From Dysgonomonas sp. HDW5A (GTDB taxonomy: Bacteria; Bacteroidota; Bacteroidia; Bacteroidales; Dysgonomonadaceae), in NCBI RefSeq assembly GCF_011299555.1, contig NZ_CP049857.1, forward strand, positions 1,054,001 through 1,118,000: a DNA stretch of 64,000 nt, written 5' to 3'. Both the position numbers and the translations under genes were made by a program. Position 1 is the stretch's first letter, and each line of letters begins with the position of its first letter. The notes under the pieces were generated by a model. It saw only the letters and a program-made list of their open reading frames with translations. It ran no database searches and had not been told where the DNA came from. This document shows, piece by piece, positions 1 to 8,175 of this stretch.

Positions 1-88
1 GGAAAAAGAGAAACAAGAACAAGAAGCAAAGTTAACCGAAATAGGTTCTTCTACAGGATTAGTTGCCGAAGAAGATCAGTCAGAGTAA
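1..88 (+). CDS. C-terminal tail of a truncated gene, probably FtsH
   Basis: The window opens inside an open frame (first full codon at base 2) that ends with TAA at 86-88. The visible 28 residues are a Glu/Lys/Gln-rich stretch ending in EEDQSE. A charged, low-complexity tail of this kind is typical of the end of the membrane protease FtsH. In Bacteroidetes ftsH commonly lies directly upstream of cdsA, as here. No catalytic region is visible, so the assignment rests on context and composition only. Confidence 0.45.
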   Translation, partial: EKEKQEQEAKLTEIGSSTGLVAEEDQSE

Positions 89-110
89 CTTTTTAAAAAT
101 AAACAAAAAA

Positions 111-140
111 GGTATAGTTTTCACGAGCTATACCTTTTTT
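111..140 (+). terminator. Rho-independent terminator after the first gene
   Basis: GGTATAG at 111-117 pairs with CTATACC at 128-134, followed by a run of six T. It lies 22 nt after the stop codon of the upstream gene. Confidence 0.8.
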
Positions 141-142
141 AT

Positions 143-150
143 TATATTTG
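143..150 (+). promoter_or_regulatory. Candidate -7 promoter box for cdsA
   Basis: TATATTTG matches the Bacteroidetes -7 consensus TAnnTTTG. It lies just after the terminator and about 130 nt before the cdsA start. No clear -33 TTTG is seen. Confidence 0.45.
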
Positions 151-278
151 CAGTCATAATGCATAAAAACAGGGTTATTTCATAGCTTACTCTCAGAGTA
201 TACTAAGTGCCATAGTTAAAAGCATAACATAATATTAGTATTGTAATTTTATTACATATCATAAAAACTATCAAATAA

Positions 279-1130
279 GTGTTGAATATAAAGAATCTTG
301 GACTCCGAATTGCCACAGGTATCGTATTTATAGCTGTCTTAATGGCGGGAATTTTATATAATCAATACTCTTATCTGATCGTATTTTCACTGATTACCAC
401 CTTAGCCTTGTACGAATTCTATGGACTACTTTGTAAGACAAAGAATGCAGAGTTAAATCGGGTCTTAAATACATTAGGAGGTCTATCTCTTTTTATTGGT
501 GGATACTTCTTCTTCTCTTCTCCCGATAAGCAACTTATTACTCTGGTTCCTTATGGAATCTATATACTTGCATTATTTATCTCCGAACTGTTTTTAAAAG
601 GAACTAACCCGATTCAATCATTGGCATATGCCGTATTGGGACAAATATATCTAGCAATTCCATTATCATTGCTCAGCTATCTTGCTTTTGGTTATGATAT
701 GGATAGTAGGTCATACCATTATGCATTTCTGCTTGCTCTATTTGTTTTTATATGGGTCAATGATTCCTTTGCTTATCTCACAGGATCTTTGTTCGGAAAG
801 CATCGGATGTTTGAGCGAATCTCTCCAAAAAAATCGTGGGAAGGCTTTATTGGAGGTGCAGCATTCACAATTGCCGCATCGGTTATTTTTGCGAACTATT
901 TTACTCAGCTTCCGCTTTGGGGATGGATTGGTTTTGCTATTGTGATGATTATTTTCGGAACACTAGGCGATTTAGTAGAATCTCTTTTCAAAAGAACTCT
1001 CAATGTAAAAGACTCGGGAAATATACTTCCGGGACATGGAGGTATTCTTGATCGTATAGACAGCGTTATTTTTTCTATTCCTGCCCTGTTTATATATGTT
1101 GAGGTTATATCTTTCTTCATCCATAGATAA
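279..1130 (+). CDS. cdsA: Phosphatidate cytidylyltransferase (CDP-diglyceride synthase)
   Basis: CdsA makes CDP-diacylglycerol from phosphatidate and CTP in the inner membrane, the entry point to phospholipid synthesis. The 283-residue protein is strongly hydrophobic with about eight predicted membrane segments. It carries the family signature in its C-terminal third: SPKKSWEGFIGG around residue 185, and GDLVESLFKR followed by VKDSGNILPGHGGILDRID around residues 230-262. The start is GTG at 279; a TTG follows at 282 and could be used instead, and no in-frame ATG precedes the first membrane segment. The gene follows the probable ftsH, as in other Bacteroidetes, but its own promoter candidate and the intervening terminator suggest separate transcription. 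Confidence 0.95.
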   Translation: MLNIKNLGLRIATGIVFIAVLMAGILYNQYSYLIVFSLITTLALYEFYGLLCKTKNAELNRVLNTLGGLSLFIGGYFFFSSPDKQLITLVPYGIYILALFISELFLKGTNPIQSLAYAVLGQIYLAIPLSLLSYLAFGYDMDSRSYHYAFLLALFVFIWVNDSFAYLTGSLFGKHRMFERISPKKSWEGFIGGAAFTIAASVIFANYFTQLPLWGWIGFAIVMIIFGTLGDLVESLFKRTLNVKDSGNILPGHGGILDRIDSVIFSIPALFIYVEVISFFIHR

Positions 1131-1362
1131 ATCTAAAGCTTTATTATATTCTCTTTTGCCCTACTTTTATCCGACAACCTAAAAATTGCCTCTTTTGCTA
1201 AATAGGTTAAATTTTAATTTCACTTACATCCCACTCTATTGTTTACAATATTCTTTTAAATATTGCGTATTATTTGATGTACAGACGAAAGTATCTTCAA
1301 TTTTAACATCAAAAGCAAAAAATAGATTCTATTTATACACTATCGATAAAAAAAGATCTTCG

Positions 1363-1370
1363 TATTTTTG
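1363..1370 (+). promoter_or_regulatory. Candidate -7 promoter box for the porin gene
   Basis: TATTTTTG matches TAnnTTTG and lies 38-45 nt before the chosen start, supporting initiation near 1402-1408 rather than at the far upstream end of the open frame. Confidence 0.5.
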
Positions 1371-1407
1371 TACATTCGCACACTTATTCATTTTATACAC
1401 CATGATC

Positions 1408-2559
1408 ATGAAAAAACTATTCATCATCTCCTTTTTACTTTTGTCAGTTATGACCATGTATGGTCAGGATTCAGACACAACCTTACTTCGAAAACTAGTA
1501 GAGAAACAAGTATTAACTCAACAGGAAGCTGACGAGATAATGCTAAAAAATCAACCAAAAACTCAAAAAAAAGAAACAGAATTGATTCCCCATAAAATCA
1601 GGGAAGCTTTTAATAGTCCTTATGTAAATTTTGGAGGCTATGCATTATTGATGTATAAATACAGTGATGTTTCGAACGTGAAACATGATCTAACCCCCCG
1701 ACTTGTTTTCATAAGTATGAACGGAAAGCTTAATAATAATATTGGCTACACCGTTTTATTCGATTTTGCCAATCCTCTTGTACACGAACTCTATGGTATA
1801 TGGGCTCCATCTGCTGCTCTCAATTTAAAGTTAGGACAGATGAAAGTGCCTTTTACTATCGAAAACCAATTTTCACTGACTCAATTAGAGACTGTATATA
1901 ATACAAGATCAATCTCCAGCCTAGCAAGTATGGCTGATGATGTTATGAAGCTACAGAATGGAAGAAATAATGGAGGACGTGATATAGGTATCAACGCCTC
2001 GGGTAGTTTAATCAAAATGAAAGGTTATAACTTGCTCGAATATGGTATCGGTGTGTTTCAAGGGTCCGGTATATCTTCTCCTGAAAAAGATAATTACAAA
2101 GACTTCTCCGCACAAGTACTTTTACAACCCATAAAAGGTTTCCGTTTTGGAGGTAGCGTCTACTTTGGCTCTGCAACTTATACTTTGGACAAAGAAATAG
2201 CACCTGTAGCCACTCATGTCAGAGACCGTTGGGCATTAAGTGCTGAGTATAGAGGTGACAGATTTTATGCACGTTCGGAGTGGCTTCATGGAAATGACGG
2301 AGGCATTAAAAAAGAAGGGCTTTACGGAACAGTTCTTTACAATGTGGTTCCAAAGAAAGTAAATGTAACAGGTAAAGTAGACTACTTCAATAAAAATAAG
2401 GATACTAATGCAGAAGTAATTGATTACACTATCGGTGCTAATTATTATTTCTACCAACAATGCCGGGTGCAGCTCAATTACACTTATTCTGATTACTCAA
2501 ATAAATGGGCAGCACGTAATTCTAACGTTGTATACGCTCAATTCCAAGTGGTATTTTAA
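1408..2559 (+). CDS. Phosphate-selective porin O/P family outer-membrane protein
   Basis: A predicted OprP/OprO-type porin for passive uptake of small anions across the outer membrane. From ATG 1408 the protein is 383 residues. It starts with a signal peptide (MKKLFIISFLLLSVMTMYGQ), then a short charged helical segment (LRKLVEKQVLTQQEADEIML), then alternating amphipathic strands typical of the porin_O_P barrel, ending in a terminal aromatic (QFQVVF). An ATG two codons earlier (1402) is equally possible. The frame stays open back to 1186, but that part is not signal-like and lies upstream of the promoter box. Substrate specificity cannot be read from sequence. Confidence 0.8.
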   Translation: MKKLFIISFLLLSVMTMYGQDSDTTLLRKLVEKQVLTQQEADEIMLKNQPKTQKKETELIPHKIREAFNSPYVNFGGYALLMYKYSDVSNVKHDLTPRLVFISMNGKLNNNIGYTVLFDFANPLVHELYGIWAPSAALNLKLGQMKVPFTIENQFSLTQLETVYNTRSISSLASMADDVMKLQNGRNNGGRDIGINASGSLIKMKGYNLLEYGIGVFQGSGISSPEKDNYKDFSAQVLLQPIKGFRFGGSVYFGSATYTLDKEIAPVATHVRDRWALSAEYRGDRFYARSEWLHGNDGGIKKEGLYGTVLYNVVPKKVNVTGKVDYFNKNKDTNAEVIDYTIGANYYFYQQCRVQLNYTYSDYSNKWAARNSNVVYAQFQVVF

Positions 2560-2588
2560 AGATATAATTAAATCTTACAATAACGAAA

Positions 2589-2623
2589 GGATGGTATCAG
2601 TGAACTACTGATACTATCCTTTT
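2589..2623 (+). terminator. Terminator after the porin gene
   Basis: A 13-bp stem with one G-T pair (GGATGGTATCAGT at 2589-2601 with its partner at 2607-2619) and a 5-nt loop, followed by TTTT. Confidence 0.85.
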
Positions 2624-2671
2624 CTCATTTACAAACCAGATAAAGGACGATACAAATAGATGATTATTTAC

Positions 2672-2679
2672 TACTTTTG
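2672..2679 (+). promoter_or_regulatory. Candidate -7 promoter box upstream of mtgA
   Basis: TACTTTTG matches TAnnTTTG. It is 117 nt before the mtgA start and 8 nt before a 25-codon reading frame at 2687. Confidence 0.45.
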
Positions 2680-2686
2680 CACCTGA

Positions 2687-2764
2687 ATGGGTTCTCTGAA
2701 CTATTTATTACTTTGGCTAGTGCTAAAACAACAGACAGCTCTGATTTTTAAAATGTATCAGTAA
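2687..2764 (+). other. 25-codon leader-like ORF upstream of mtgA
   Basis: ATG at 2687 opens a 25-residue hydrophobic frame ending in LIFKMYQ and TAA (2762-2764), directly after a promoter box and 31 nt before mtgA. Its DNA is related to a segment at 32567-32641, whose plus-strand frame ends in AFKMYH at the matching position. It may be a leader peptide or the remnant of a dispersed repeat. Translation is unproven. Confidence 0.3.
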
Positions 2765-2767
2765 ATA
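2692..2767 (+). repeat. Dispersed repeat, copy 1 of 2 (about 76 bp)
   Basis: Aligns with 32567-32641 with a single 1-nt indel. By eye, 23 of the first 29 positions and 21 of the last 22 are identical, with a more divergent middle. Both copies are intergenic. Confidence 0.5.
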
Positions 2768-2795
2768 CTTTAATCACTTAAAAGATTAAGCCTCA

Positions 2796-3476
2796 ATGAA
2801 GAAATTCTGGAAATGGGTCCGCAATATCATTATATGTCTTTTCGTATGCAGCATTCTACAGGTGCTGATATTTAAATTCGTTCCCATATATTATACACCT
2901 TATATGGTAACTAATAATATTGCTCAGTTATTTACGGAAGGAAAAATTGACTGTGAGCATACTTGGGTACCACTTGAAGAAATTTCGAAATATTTGCCTT
3001 CAGCAGTTGTTGCTTCCGAAGATAATTTATTTATGGATCACTCCGGATTCGATTTCAATCAAATAGAAAAGGCTCAGAATGAAGCTGAAAAAGGGAAACG
3101 GGTACGGGGAGCAAGTACAATTACCCAGCAGACCGCAAAGAATGCTTTCTTATGGCATGGTAAATCGTATATCAGAAAAGGATTGGAGGCTTATTACACA
3201 GTGTTGATAGAGTTACTATGGGGTAAGAAGCGTATTATGGAGGTTTATCTGAACTCTATAGAAATGGGAGAAAACATATATGGAGCGGAAGCTGTAGCTC
3301 AAAAGCATTTTAATAAATCGGCAAGTAAACTTACTGCCGGAGAATGTGCGTTGATAGCAGCAACACTACCTAATCCCAAAAGATTCAATTCCGCAAAACC
3401 CTCTAATTATATGCTCAAACGAAAAGCTAAAATACTTAGCTTGATGAGTAAAATTCCACCTGTGAATTTTGATTAA
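2796..3476 (+). CDS. mtgA: Monofunctional peptidoglycan glycosyltransferase (GT51)
   Basis: MtgA polymerises lipid II into glycan strands on the outer face of the inner membrane. The 226-residue protein has an N-terminal membrane anchor (residues about 8-28) and a single GT51 domain with no transpeptidase domain, which is the usual MtgA length. Motifs seen: VVASEDNLFM with the catalytic Glu at residue 75, RGASTITQQTAKN, the second conserved Glu in EVYLNSIEMG, and ALIAATLPNP near the end. ATG 2796 fits the anchor. The gene is convergent with the MATE exporter 18 nt downstream, with no clear terminator between them. Confidence 0.93.
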   Translation: MKKFWKWVRNIIICLFVCSILQVLIFKFVPIYYTPYMVTNNIAQLFTEGKIDCEHTWVPLEEISKYLPSAVVASEDNLFMDHSGFDFNQIEKAQNEAEKGKRVRGASTITQQTAKNAFLWHGKSYIRKGLEAYYTVLIELLWGKKRIMEVYLNSIEMGENIYGAEAVAQKHFNKSASKLTAGECALIAATLPNPKRFNSAKPSNYMLKRKAKILSLMSKIPPVNFD

Positions 3477-3494
3477 GTATAGAGAATTCTGATC

Positions 3495-4787
3495 CTAAAA
3501 TGAGGCTTTTATTTTTCGATACAGAAAGGCCTGCATTATACCACGCATACCCAGATAAATAATAAAGGCAAACCAAAGAGCATTATTCCCCCAGCTACTA
3601 TATAAAGAATAATAGATCACAAAAAAGCAGGCAGCAGCTACAAACATCGAATTTCGCATTTGCTTGGATGCTGTAGCTCCAATAAATATTCCATCCCAGA
3701 GAAAAGCAGAAAAGCCTGCGATAGGAATCAACAATACCCATATCTGATATTCTTTACAAGCGGCAATCACATCCACCTTGTTGGTCAGCAATTGCAATAT
3801 CTGATCCGTAAAAAGTCCATACATACAGGTAAAGAAAACAGTAAGTATAGCCCCCCAAAGAAAAAGATATCTAATTAACTTGCTTAACACGTCATGCCTT
3901 TTAGCTCCAATAAACCTGCCAGTTAATGCTTCCGCAGAATAAGCAAAGCCATCCATGATATATGAAAACAAGGTGAACATCTGCATTAACAGTGCATTTG
4001 CAGCCAAAGTCGTATTCCCCATTTTAGCAGATGATGATGTAAAAAAAGTAGTAACAGCTATAAGCAGCATTGTTCGTAAAAAAATATCGGAATTAACTCT
4101 AAAAAAAGGAATGAAGGCAGCAATATTATTTAATCTATCGAAATCTAAATTCAGTCTTACCACCTTATATTTGAAGTACCAAATAGTAAATGCAATCACA
4201 AAACCCATAATTTGAGCAATAGTTGAAGCCAAAGCAACACCTTCGATATTCATATTCAAAACATATACAAAAACCAGACTTAAACTAATATTGATTATAT
4301 TAACAGCTATGGCAATATACATAGGCGTGCGGGCATCCTGCATGCCAACAAACCAGCCTGAGAAAGCATACATACCCAATACCGCCGGCGCTGCCCAGAC
4401 ATAGATATGAAAATAATAACCGGCATACAACCGCACATCACTACTAGCTTTAATTACCTTAAAAGCCAGGTCGAATATTATATTCTGAAACATGATAATC
4501 AATAGCCCTGCAATCAAAGCAATAAGCAAAGAACGCAGTAAAACTGTAGCGGTTTCTTTATTATTTTCGGCTCCATATGCCTGAGCAGTAAAGCCACTGG
4601 TACCCATTCTAAGAAAAGAGAAACTCCAGTACATAAAATTAAAGATGATACTTACTGTTGCAATTGCTCCAATATATACTTCGAGGCTCAGATGTCCAAC
4701 AATAGACATATCTACCATACTTAGAAGAGGTACTGTTATATTGGATATTATATTGGGAATGGCAAGCCGTAGTATATTCTTATTCAT
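3495..4787 (-). CDS. MATE family multidrug/Na+ antiporter
   Basis: The 430-residue protein has about twelve membrane segments in two homologous halves, as in MATE exporters. The N-terminus (LAIPNIISNITVPLLSMVDMSIVGHL) carries the family's P...MVD..iVG signature, and GMYAFSGWFVGMQDARTPM marks the end of the first half. Such proteins (DinF/NorM-like branch) expel cationic drugs or metabolites using ion gradients; the substrate is unknown. A -7 box at 4854-4861 and a palindrome at 4802-4814 lie in its leader. The gene is divergent from the PPIase gene at 5066. Confidence 0.9.
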   Translation of the reverse strand: MNKNILRLAIPNIISNITVPLLSMVDMSIVGHLSLEVYIGAIATVSIIFNFMYWSFSFLRMGTSGFTAQAYGAENNKETATVLLRSLLIALIAGLLIIMFQNIIFDLAFKVIKASSDVRLYAGYYFHIYVWAAPAVLGMYAFSGWFVGMQDARTPMYIAIAVNIINISLSLVFVYVLNMNIEGVALASTIAQIMGFVIAFTIWYFKYKVVRLNLDFDRLNNIAAFIPFFRVNSDIFLRTMLLIAVTTFFTSSSAKMGNTTLAANALLMQMFTLFSYIMDGFAYSAEALTGRFIGAKRHDVLSKLIRYLFLWGAILTVFFTCMYGLFTDQILQLLTNKVDVIAACKEYQIWVLLIPIAGFSAFLWDGIFIGATASKQMRNSMFVAAACFFVIYYSLYSSWGNNALWFAFIIYLGMRGIMQAFLYRKIKASF

Positions 4788-4801
4788 TTCTCAAAAGAGT
4801 A

Positions 4802-4814
4802 AGGTCGTTGACCT
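4802..4814 (-). repeat. AGGTC-N3-GACCT palindrome, copy a (perfect)
   Basis: AGGTC-GTT-GACCT, 14 nt upstream of the MATE start and downstream of its -7 box, so probably transcribed in the 5' leader. On the gene strand an AATAAAAG tract precedes it. Confidence 0.75.
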
Positions 4815-4853
4815 CTTTTATTTATAAAAAACAGAAGCAACTTTAGATTTTTA

Positions 4854-4861
4854 CAAATTTA
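4854..4861 (-). promoter_or_regulatory. Candidate -7 promoter box for the MATE gene
   Basis: On the minus strand this reads TAAATTTG, matching TAnnTTTG, about 67 nt before the start codon. Confidence 0.45.
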
Positions 4862-4953
4862 GTATTTTATAATAACTTTCCTATTTGTTAAAAATTAAGA
4901 TTCATTGTAATAGCTTATATGTCAATGCTCGAATAATTCTCAGAAAATCTTAA

Positions 4954-4961
4954 TATCTTTG
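4954..4961 (+). promoter_or_regulatory. Candidate -7 promoter box for the PPIase cluster
   Basis: TATCTTTG matches TAnnTTTG and lies about 105 nt before ATG 5066. Confidence 0.5.
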
Positions 4962-4984
4962 TCTTTGGATAAAAGTTTAATCTG

Positions 4985-4997
4985 AGGTCTCTGACCT
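4985..4997 (+). repeat. AGGTC-N3-GACCT palindrome, copy b (perfect)
   Basis: AGGTC-TCT-GACCT, 68 nt before ATG 5066 and downstream of the -7 box at 4954, so probably within the mRNA leader. Confidence 0.75.
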
Positions 4998-5065
4998 TTA
5001 TATTATTATTGAATAATCTTGTTACAAAAAAAATTACTACTCTTAATTTTTATCTGAACTAATTT

Positions 5066-7030
5066 ATGAATACAGTTAAATGTTTCGCTACACTCCTTCT
5101 CAGCTTGTCTTGCTGTATTACATACGGACAATCTGATCCAATATTGATGAAAATCAATGGTGAAAAAATCACTAAATCTGATTTCGAATATGCCTATAAA
5201 AAGGCAAATAATACAACTTCATCAGAGAGTCAATCGATTGATCAATTTCTTCGATCGTTTATTGATCTTAAATTAAAAGTAGAAGAGGCTAAATCATTGC
5301 AATTAGACCAGGACGAAATATTCAAAACAGAATATTCCAGATATCTAGAACAATCACAAAGTCCATACATAACAGATAGTATTTCTCCCGAGATAGTTGC
5401 TCGAAAAATATATGACAGATTAGGTCAAAATATACAAATCAGCCAACTTTTCATTGCATTACCCACAGAAGATGTCTTCCCTAAAGATACACTTGAGGCA
5501 TACAAAAAAATCGTATCCATAAGAGAATCAGCCATAAAAGGAAACGATGAGAAATTTGAAGAACTAGTAGTCAAGTTTTCGGAGGACAGCGTAAGCAGAA
5601 AATCTAGCATACCGGGATATCTCGGTTGGAAAACAGCTTTAATGCTCGATCCGAAAGTCGAAGAGGCGATGTATACAACTGAACTGGATTCAATATCGCA
5701 ACCGGTAAGAACCAATAAAGGTTATTACCTCATAAAGGTATTTAACAGACGTCAGGATTTAGGCCAAATTAATTTATCCCATATTTTCTTTCCTTATCCA
5801 TATGAAGACTCCGACACAGCTCAAAAAGACAGTGTTCGCAGTCAAGCGCAAAAAATATACGAAGAATTGCTGTCAGGAGCTAACTTCGCTCAAACTGCAG
5901 CACAATATTCTTTAGATCAGCAAACTGCCTCAAGAGGGGGGGCCTTGGGATGGTTTGGAATCAGCAATCCTTTACCTCCGGTATTTGAAGAGCCTCTTTT
6001 CAGTCTGAGAGAAGGAGAAATATCTCAGCCTTTAGAAATGGACTATGGTTTTCATATCTTTAAAATAGTCAACAAAAGCTACCAGCTACCTTGGGAAAAC
6101 TTGAAGGAACAAATAATCAAGGCTATTTCTCAAGATGACAGAAATGAGTTAATCAAAAAGCTAAAGAGAGAAAAATTAGTAAAGGAGTTTCCTTATAACT
6201 TAAATACATCCGTATATAATCAGTTAGAAGCTATTGCCAGCACCTATCATATAGCAGATTCTAGTTATTTCGAAAAAATAACACCTCTGGACGACCTGCC
6301 TCTACTATCTATAGGCAACAAAGAGTATAAGGTTATGGATTTTGTGGATTTTTTAGCTGAAAACCCAAATACGAACTTTACTTTGTCAACAGATATTTTA
6401 TCTCATAAAGTGAATGACTTTATCCTTCGGAAACAACAAGAGGTGCAGAAAGCAAGTTTAGATGAAAGATATCCGGAGTTTCATCACTTGACCACAGAGT
6501 ATTATGACGGGATTCTATTATTCGATGTCATGAATCAGGAAATATGGACTAAAGCCCAAAACGACACAAAAGCTCTACAAGACTTGTTTGCTGAAAATCC
6601 TTCGAAATACCAATGGGAATCACTCAAGTATAAAGGATATGTTATACATGCTAAAGATAAGAACACTCTTAAAAAGGTAAAGGAATTAATCAAGAAGTAT
6701 CCTGATCAGGATGCTTTGGGGCCAATTTTGACTCAACAACTAAACTCCGATTCAATAAAAAATATTTATATAGAAAAGGGTCTTTGGGGAAAAGGTGAAA
6801 ATGGTTTTATCGACAGAAAAATATTCAAGATCAAAAATAACAGAGAAATCATAGGATATCCTCAATTTGTAGTTTCAGGAAAATTGATCAATAGCCCTGA
6901 AACCTTCGAGGATGTAAAGGGACAAGTAATTTCGGAATATCAAACTATCTTAGAAAAGGAATGGATAGAATCTCTTCGCAAAAAGTATAAGGTAGAAATA
7001 AACGATGATGTTCTCAACAGCTTGAAATAA
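5066..7030 (+). CDS. Periplasmic peptidyl-prolyl isomerase with two parvulin domains
   Basis: A predicted periplasmic chaperone/PPIase for folding outer-membrane and secreted proteins. The 654-residue protein has a signal peptide (cleavage near CCITYGQ), a SurA-like N-terminal helical region starting LMKINGEKITKSDFEYAYKK, and two PpiC domains. The first spans about residues 125-230 and is divergent; the second spans about 232-338 and has the classic ASRGGALGWFG and YGFHIFKIV blocks. A long C-terminal region resembles the chaperone part of large Bacteroidetes PPIases. It is the first gene of a set with the SurA-like lipoprotein and SurA, all on one strand with gaps of about 100-150 nt. Confidence 0.85.
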   Translation: MNTVKCFATLLLSLSCCITYGQSDPILMKINGEKITKSDFEYAYKKANNTTSSESQSIDQFLRSFIDLKLKVEEAKSLQLDQDEIFKTEYSRYLEQSQSPYITDSISPEIVARKIYDRLGQNIQISQLFIALPTEDVFPKDTLEAYKKIVSIRESAIKGNDEKFEELVVKFSEDSVSRKSSIPGYLGWKTALMLDPKVEEAMYTTELDSISQPVRTNKGYYLIKVFNRRQDLGQINLSHIFFPYPYEDSDTAQKDSVRSQAQKIYEELLSGANFAQTAAQYSLDQQTASRGGALGWFGISNPLPPVFEEPLFSLREGEISQPLEMDYGFHIFKIVNKSYQLPWENLKEQIIKAISQDDRNELIKKLKREKLVKEFPYNLNTSVYNQLEAIASTYHIADSSYFEKITPLDDLPLLSIGNKEYKVMDFVDFLAENPNTNFTLSTDILSHKVNDFILRKQQEVQKASLDERYPEFHHLTTEYYDGILLFDVMNQEIWTKAQNDTKALQDLFAENPSKYQWESLKYKGYVIHAKDKNTLKKVKELIKKYPDQDALGPILTQQLNSDSIKNIYIEKGLWGKGENGFIDRKIFKIKNNREIIGYPQFVVSGKLINSPETFEDVKGQVISEYQTILEKEWIESLRKKYKVEINDDVLNSLK

Positions 7031-7068
7031 AGCAACAGTTTTTTCATCGTTTCATTGTAGCTAAATGG

Positions 7069-7089
7069 GTAGAGTAACTCCTACTTTTT
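7069..7089 (+). terminator. Weak terminator-like hairpin after the PPIase gene
   Basis: A short stem (GTAGAG with CTC-C-TAC, one bulge, loop TAA) is followed by TTTTT. The stem is short, so it may be an attenuator or leaky terminator before the next gene. Confidence 0.4.
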
Positions 7090-7114
7090 CAACATATACG
7101 AATGATCAATAAAT

Positions 7115-7127
7115 AGGTCTAAGACCT
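7115..7127 (+). repeat. AGGTC-N3-GACCT palindrome, copy c (perfect)
   Basis: AGGTC-TAA-GACCT preceded by an AATAAAT tract, 46 nt before ATG 7174. Confidence 0.75.
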
Positions 7128-7173
7128 TTCACTTAATATAAAATTCTATATTTATATTTCTAAAAACAGCAAA

Positions 7174-8079
7174 ATGATTAAACAGAGAAAAAAGATATCA
7201 TACTATATTATACTTACGGCATCGATTACGCTCTCCATATTTGCTGCCTGTTCCTCTAAGAAAGAAGCAAATCCGGATAAAGCTAACAACCCTATAGTGT
7301 CGGTAAACCAAAAAACATTATACCAATCCGATATAGAAACTGCGATTCCCGAAGGATTAAGTTCGGCAGATAGTACAGCGGCAGCAGAGGCGTATATCAA
7401 AATGTGGATTAATGACGAATTGATTTACGAAAAAGCTAAACAAAACGTAACAGATCAAGACAAGATAAACGAATTGGTCGAAAACTATCGTCAGTCCCTT
7501 ACCGTATTTACTTATCTGGAACAACTTCTTAAAGAGGAATTATCAAAAAAAATATCAGATAAAGACCTCAAAGAATATTATGATCAACATCCGGAAAGTT
7601 TTGAGTTAGAGTCTAACCTAATCAAAGGACTATTTTTAAAGATACCACGTTCATCCAATGAAGTCAACAATTTCAGGCAGTGGTACCAATCGACTTCGGA
7701 AGCATCTAAAGAGAAAATCGAAAAAGCTTCTTTCCAGAATGCCGTTATCTACGATTACTTTTATGACCGTTGGGTCAATTTCGATGATATTGTAACAAAC
7801 ATACCAACTCCTATAACTAATGTTGACCAGTTTGTAAAGGCAAATAAAAACTTCGAGACACAAGATTCGTTATACGTCTATCTTTTGCATATCGAAGAGT
7901 ATGCTCCATCGGGAACTACGGCTCCTTACGAATATGCAAAACCTCAAATAACGGATATTTTAATCAACAAGCATCGCGAATCTTTCTTAAAACAAATCGA
8001 AACCGATTTATATAAGAAGGCGACAGACAATAATGAGATAAAATTCTACCAGAAAAAGGAAGAAAAACCAAAGAAATAA
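7174..8079 (+). CDS. SurA-like lipoprotein without a parvulin domain
   Basis: The 301-residue protein begins with a lipoprotein signal (ISYYIILTASITLSIFAAC, lipidated Cys near residue 26). It continues with a SurA/PrsA N-terminal-type chaperone fold: VSVNQKTLYQSDIETAIP, a helical block KMWINDELIYEKAKQN, and DKDLKEYYDQHPESFEL. After that the usual PpiC domain should begin, but the G-G-x-L-G-W type motif is absent. It is probably a membrane-anchored chaperone without isomerase activity. It sits between two catalytic-type PPIases on the same strand, suggesting a joint role in outer-membrane protein folding. The function is inferred from family and context. Confidence 0.75.
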   Translation: MIKQRKKISYYIILTASITLSIFAACSSKKEANPDKANNPIVSVNQKTLYQSDIETAIPEGLSSADSTAAAEAYIKMWINDELIYEKAKQNVTDQDKINELVENYRQSLTVFTYLEQLLKEELSKKISDKDLKEYYDQHPESFELESNLIKGLFLKIPRSSNEVNNFRQWYQSTSEASKEKIEKASFQNAVIYDYFYDRWVNFDDIVTNIPTPITNVDQFVKANKNFETQDSLYVYLLHIEEYAPSGTTAPYEYAKPQITDILINKHRESFLKQIETDLYKKATDNNEIKFYQKKEEKPKK

Positions 8080-8175
8080 TAAGCAGGCAAAGGCTTATAA
8101 CTTCTTTTAATATATTCGAAATATAACTTCAACCTATTATTGCTATATTTACGCCTCTTTTAATAATATACAAGG

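Noticed and set aside
1186-1407. N-terminal extension of the porin gene
   Set aside because: It would place 70 or more non-signal residues before a perfect signal peptide, and it runs through a promoter box.
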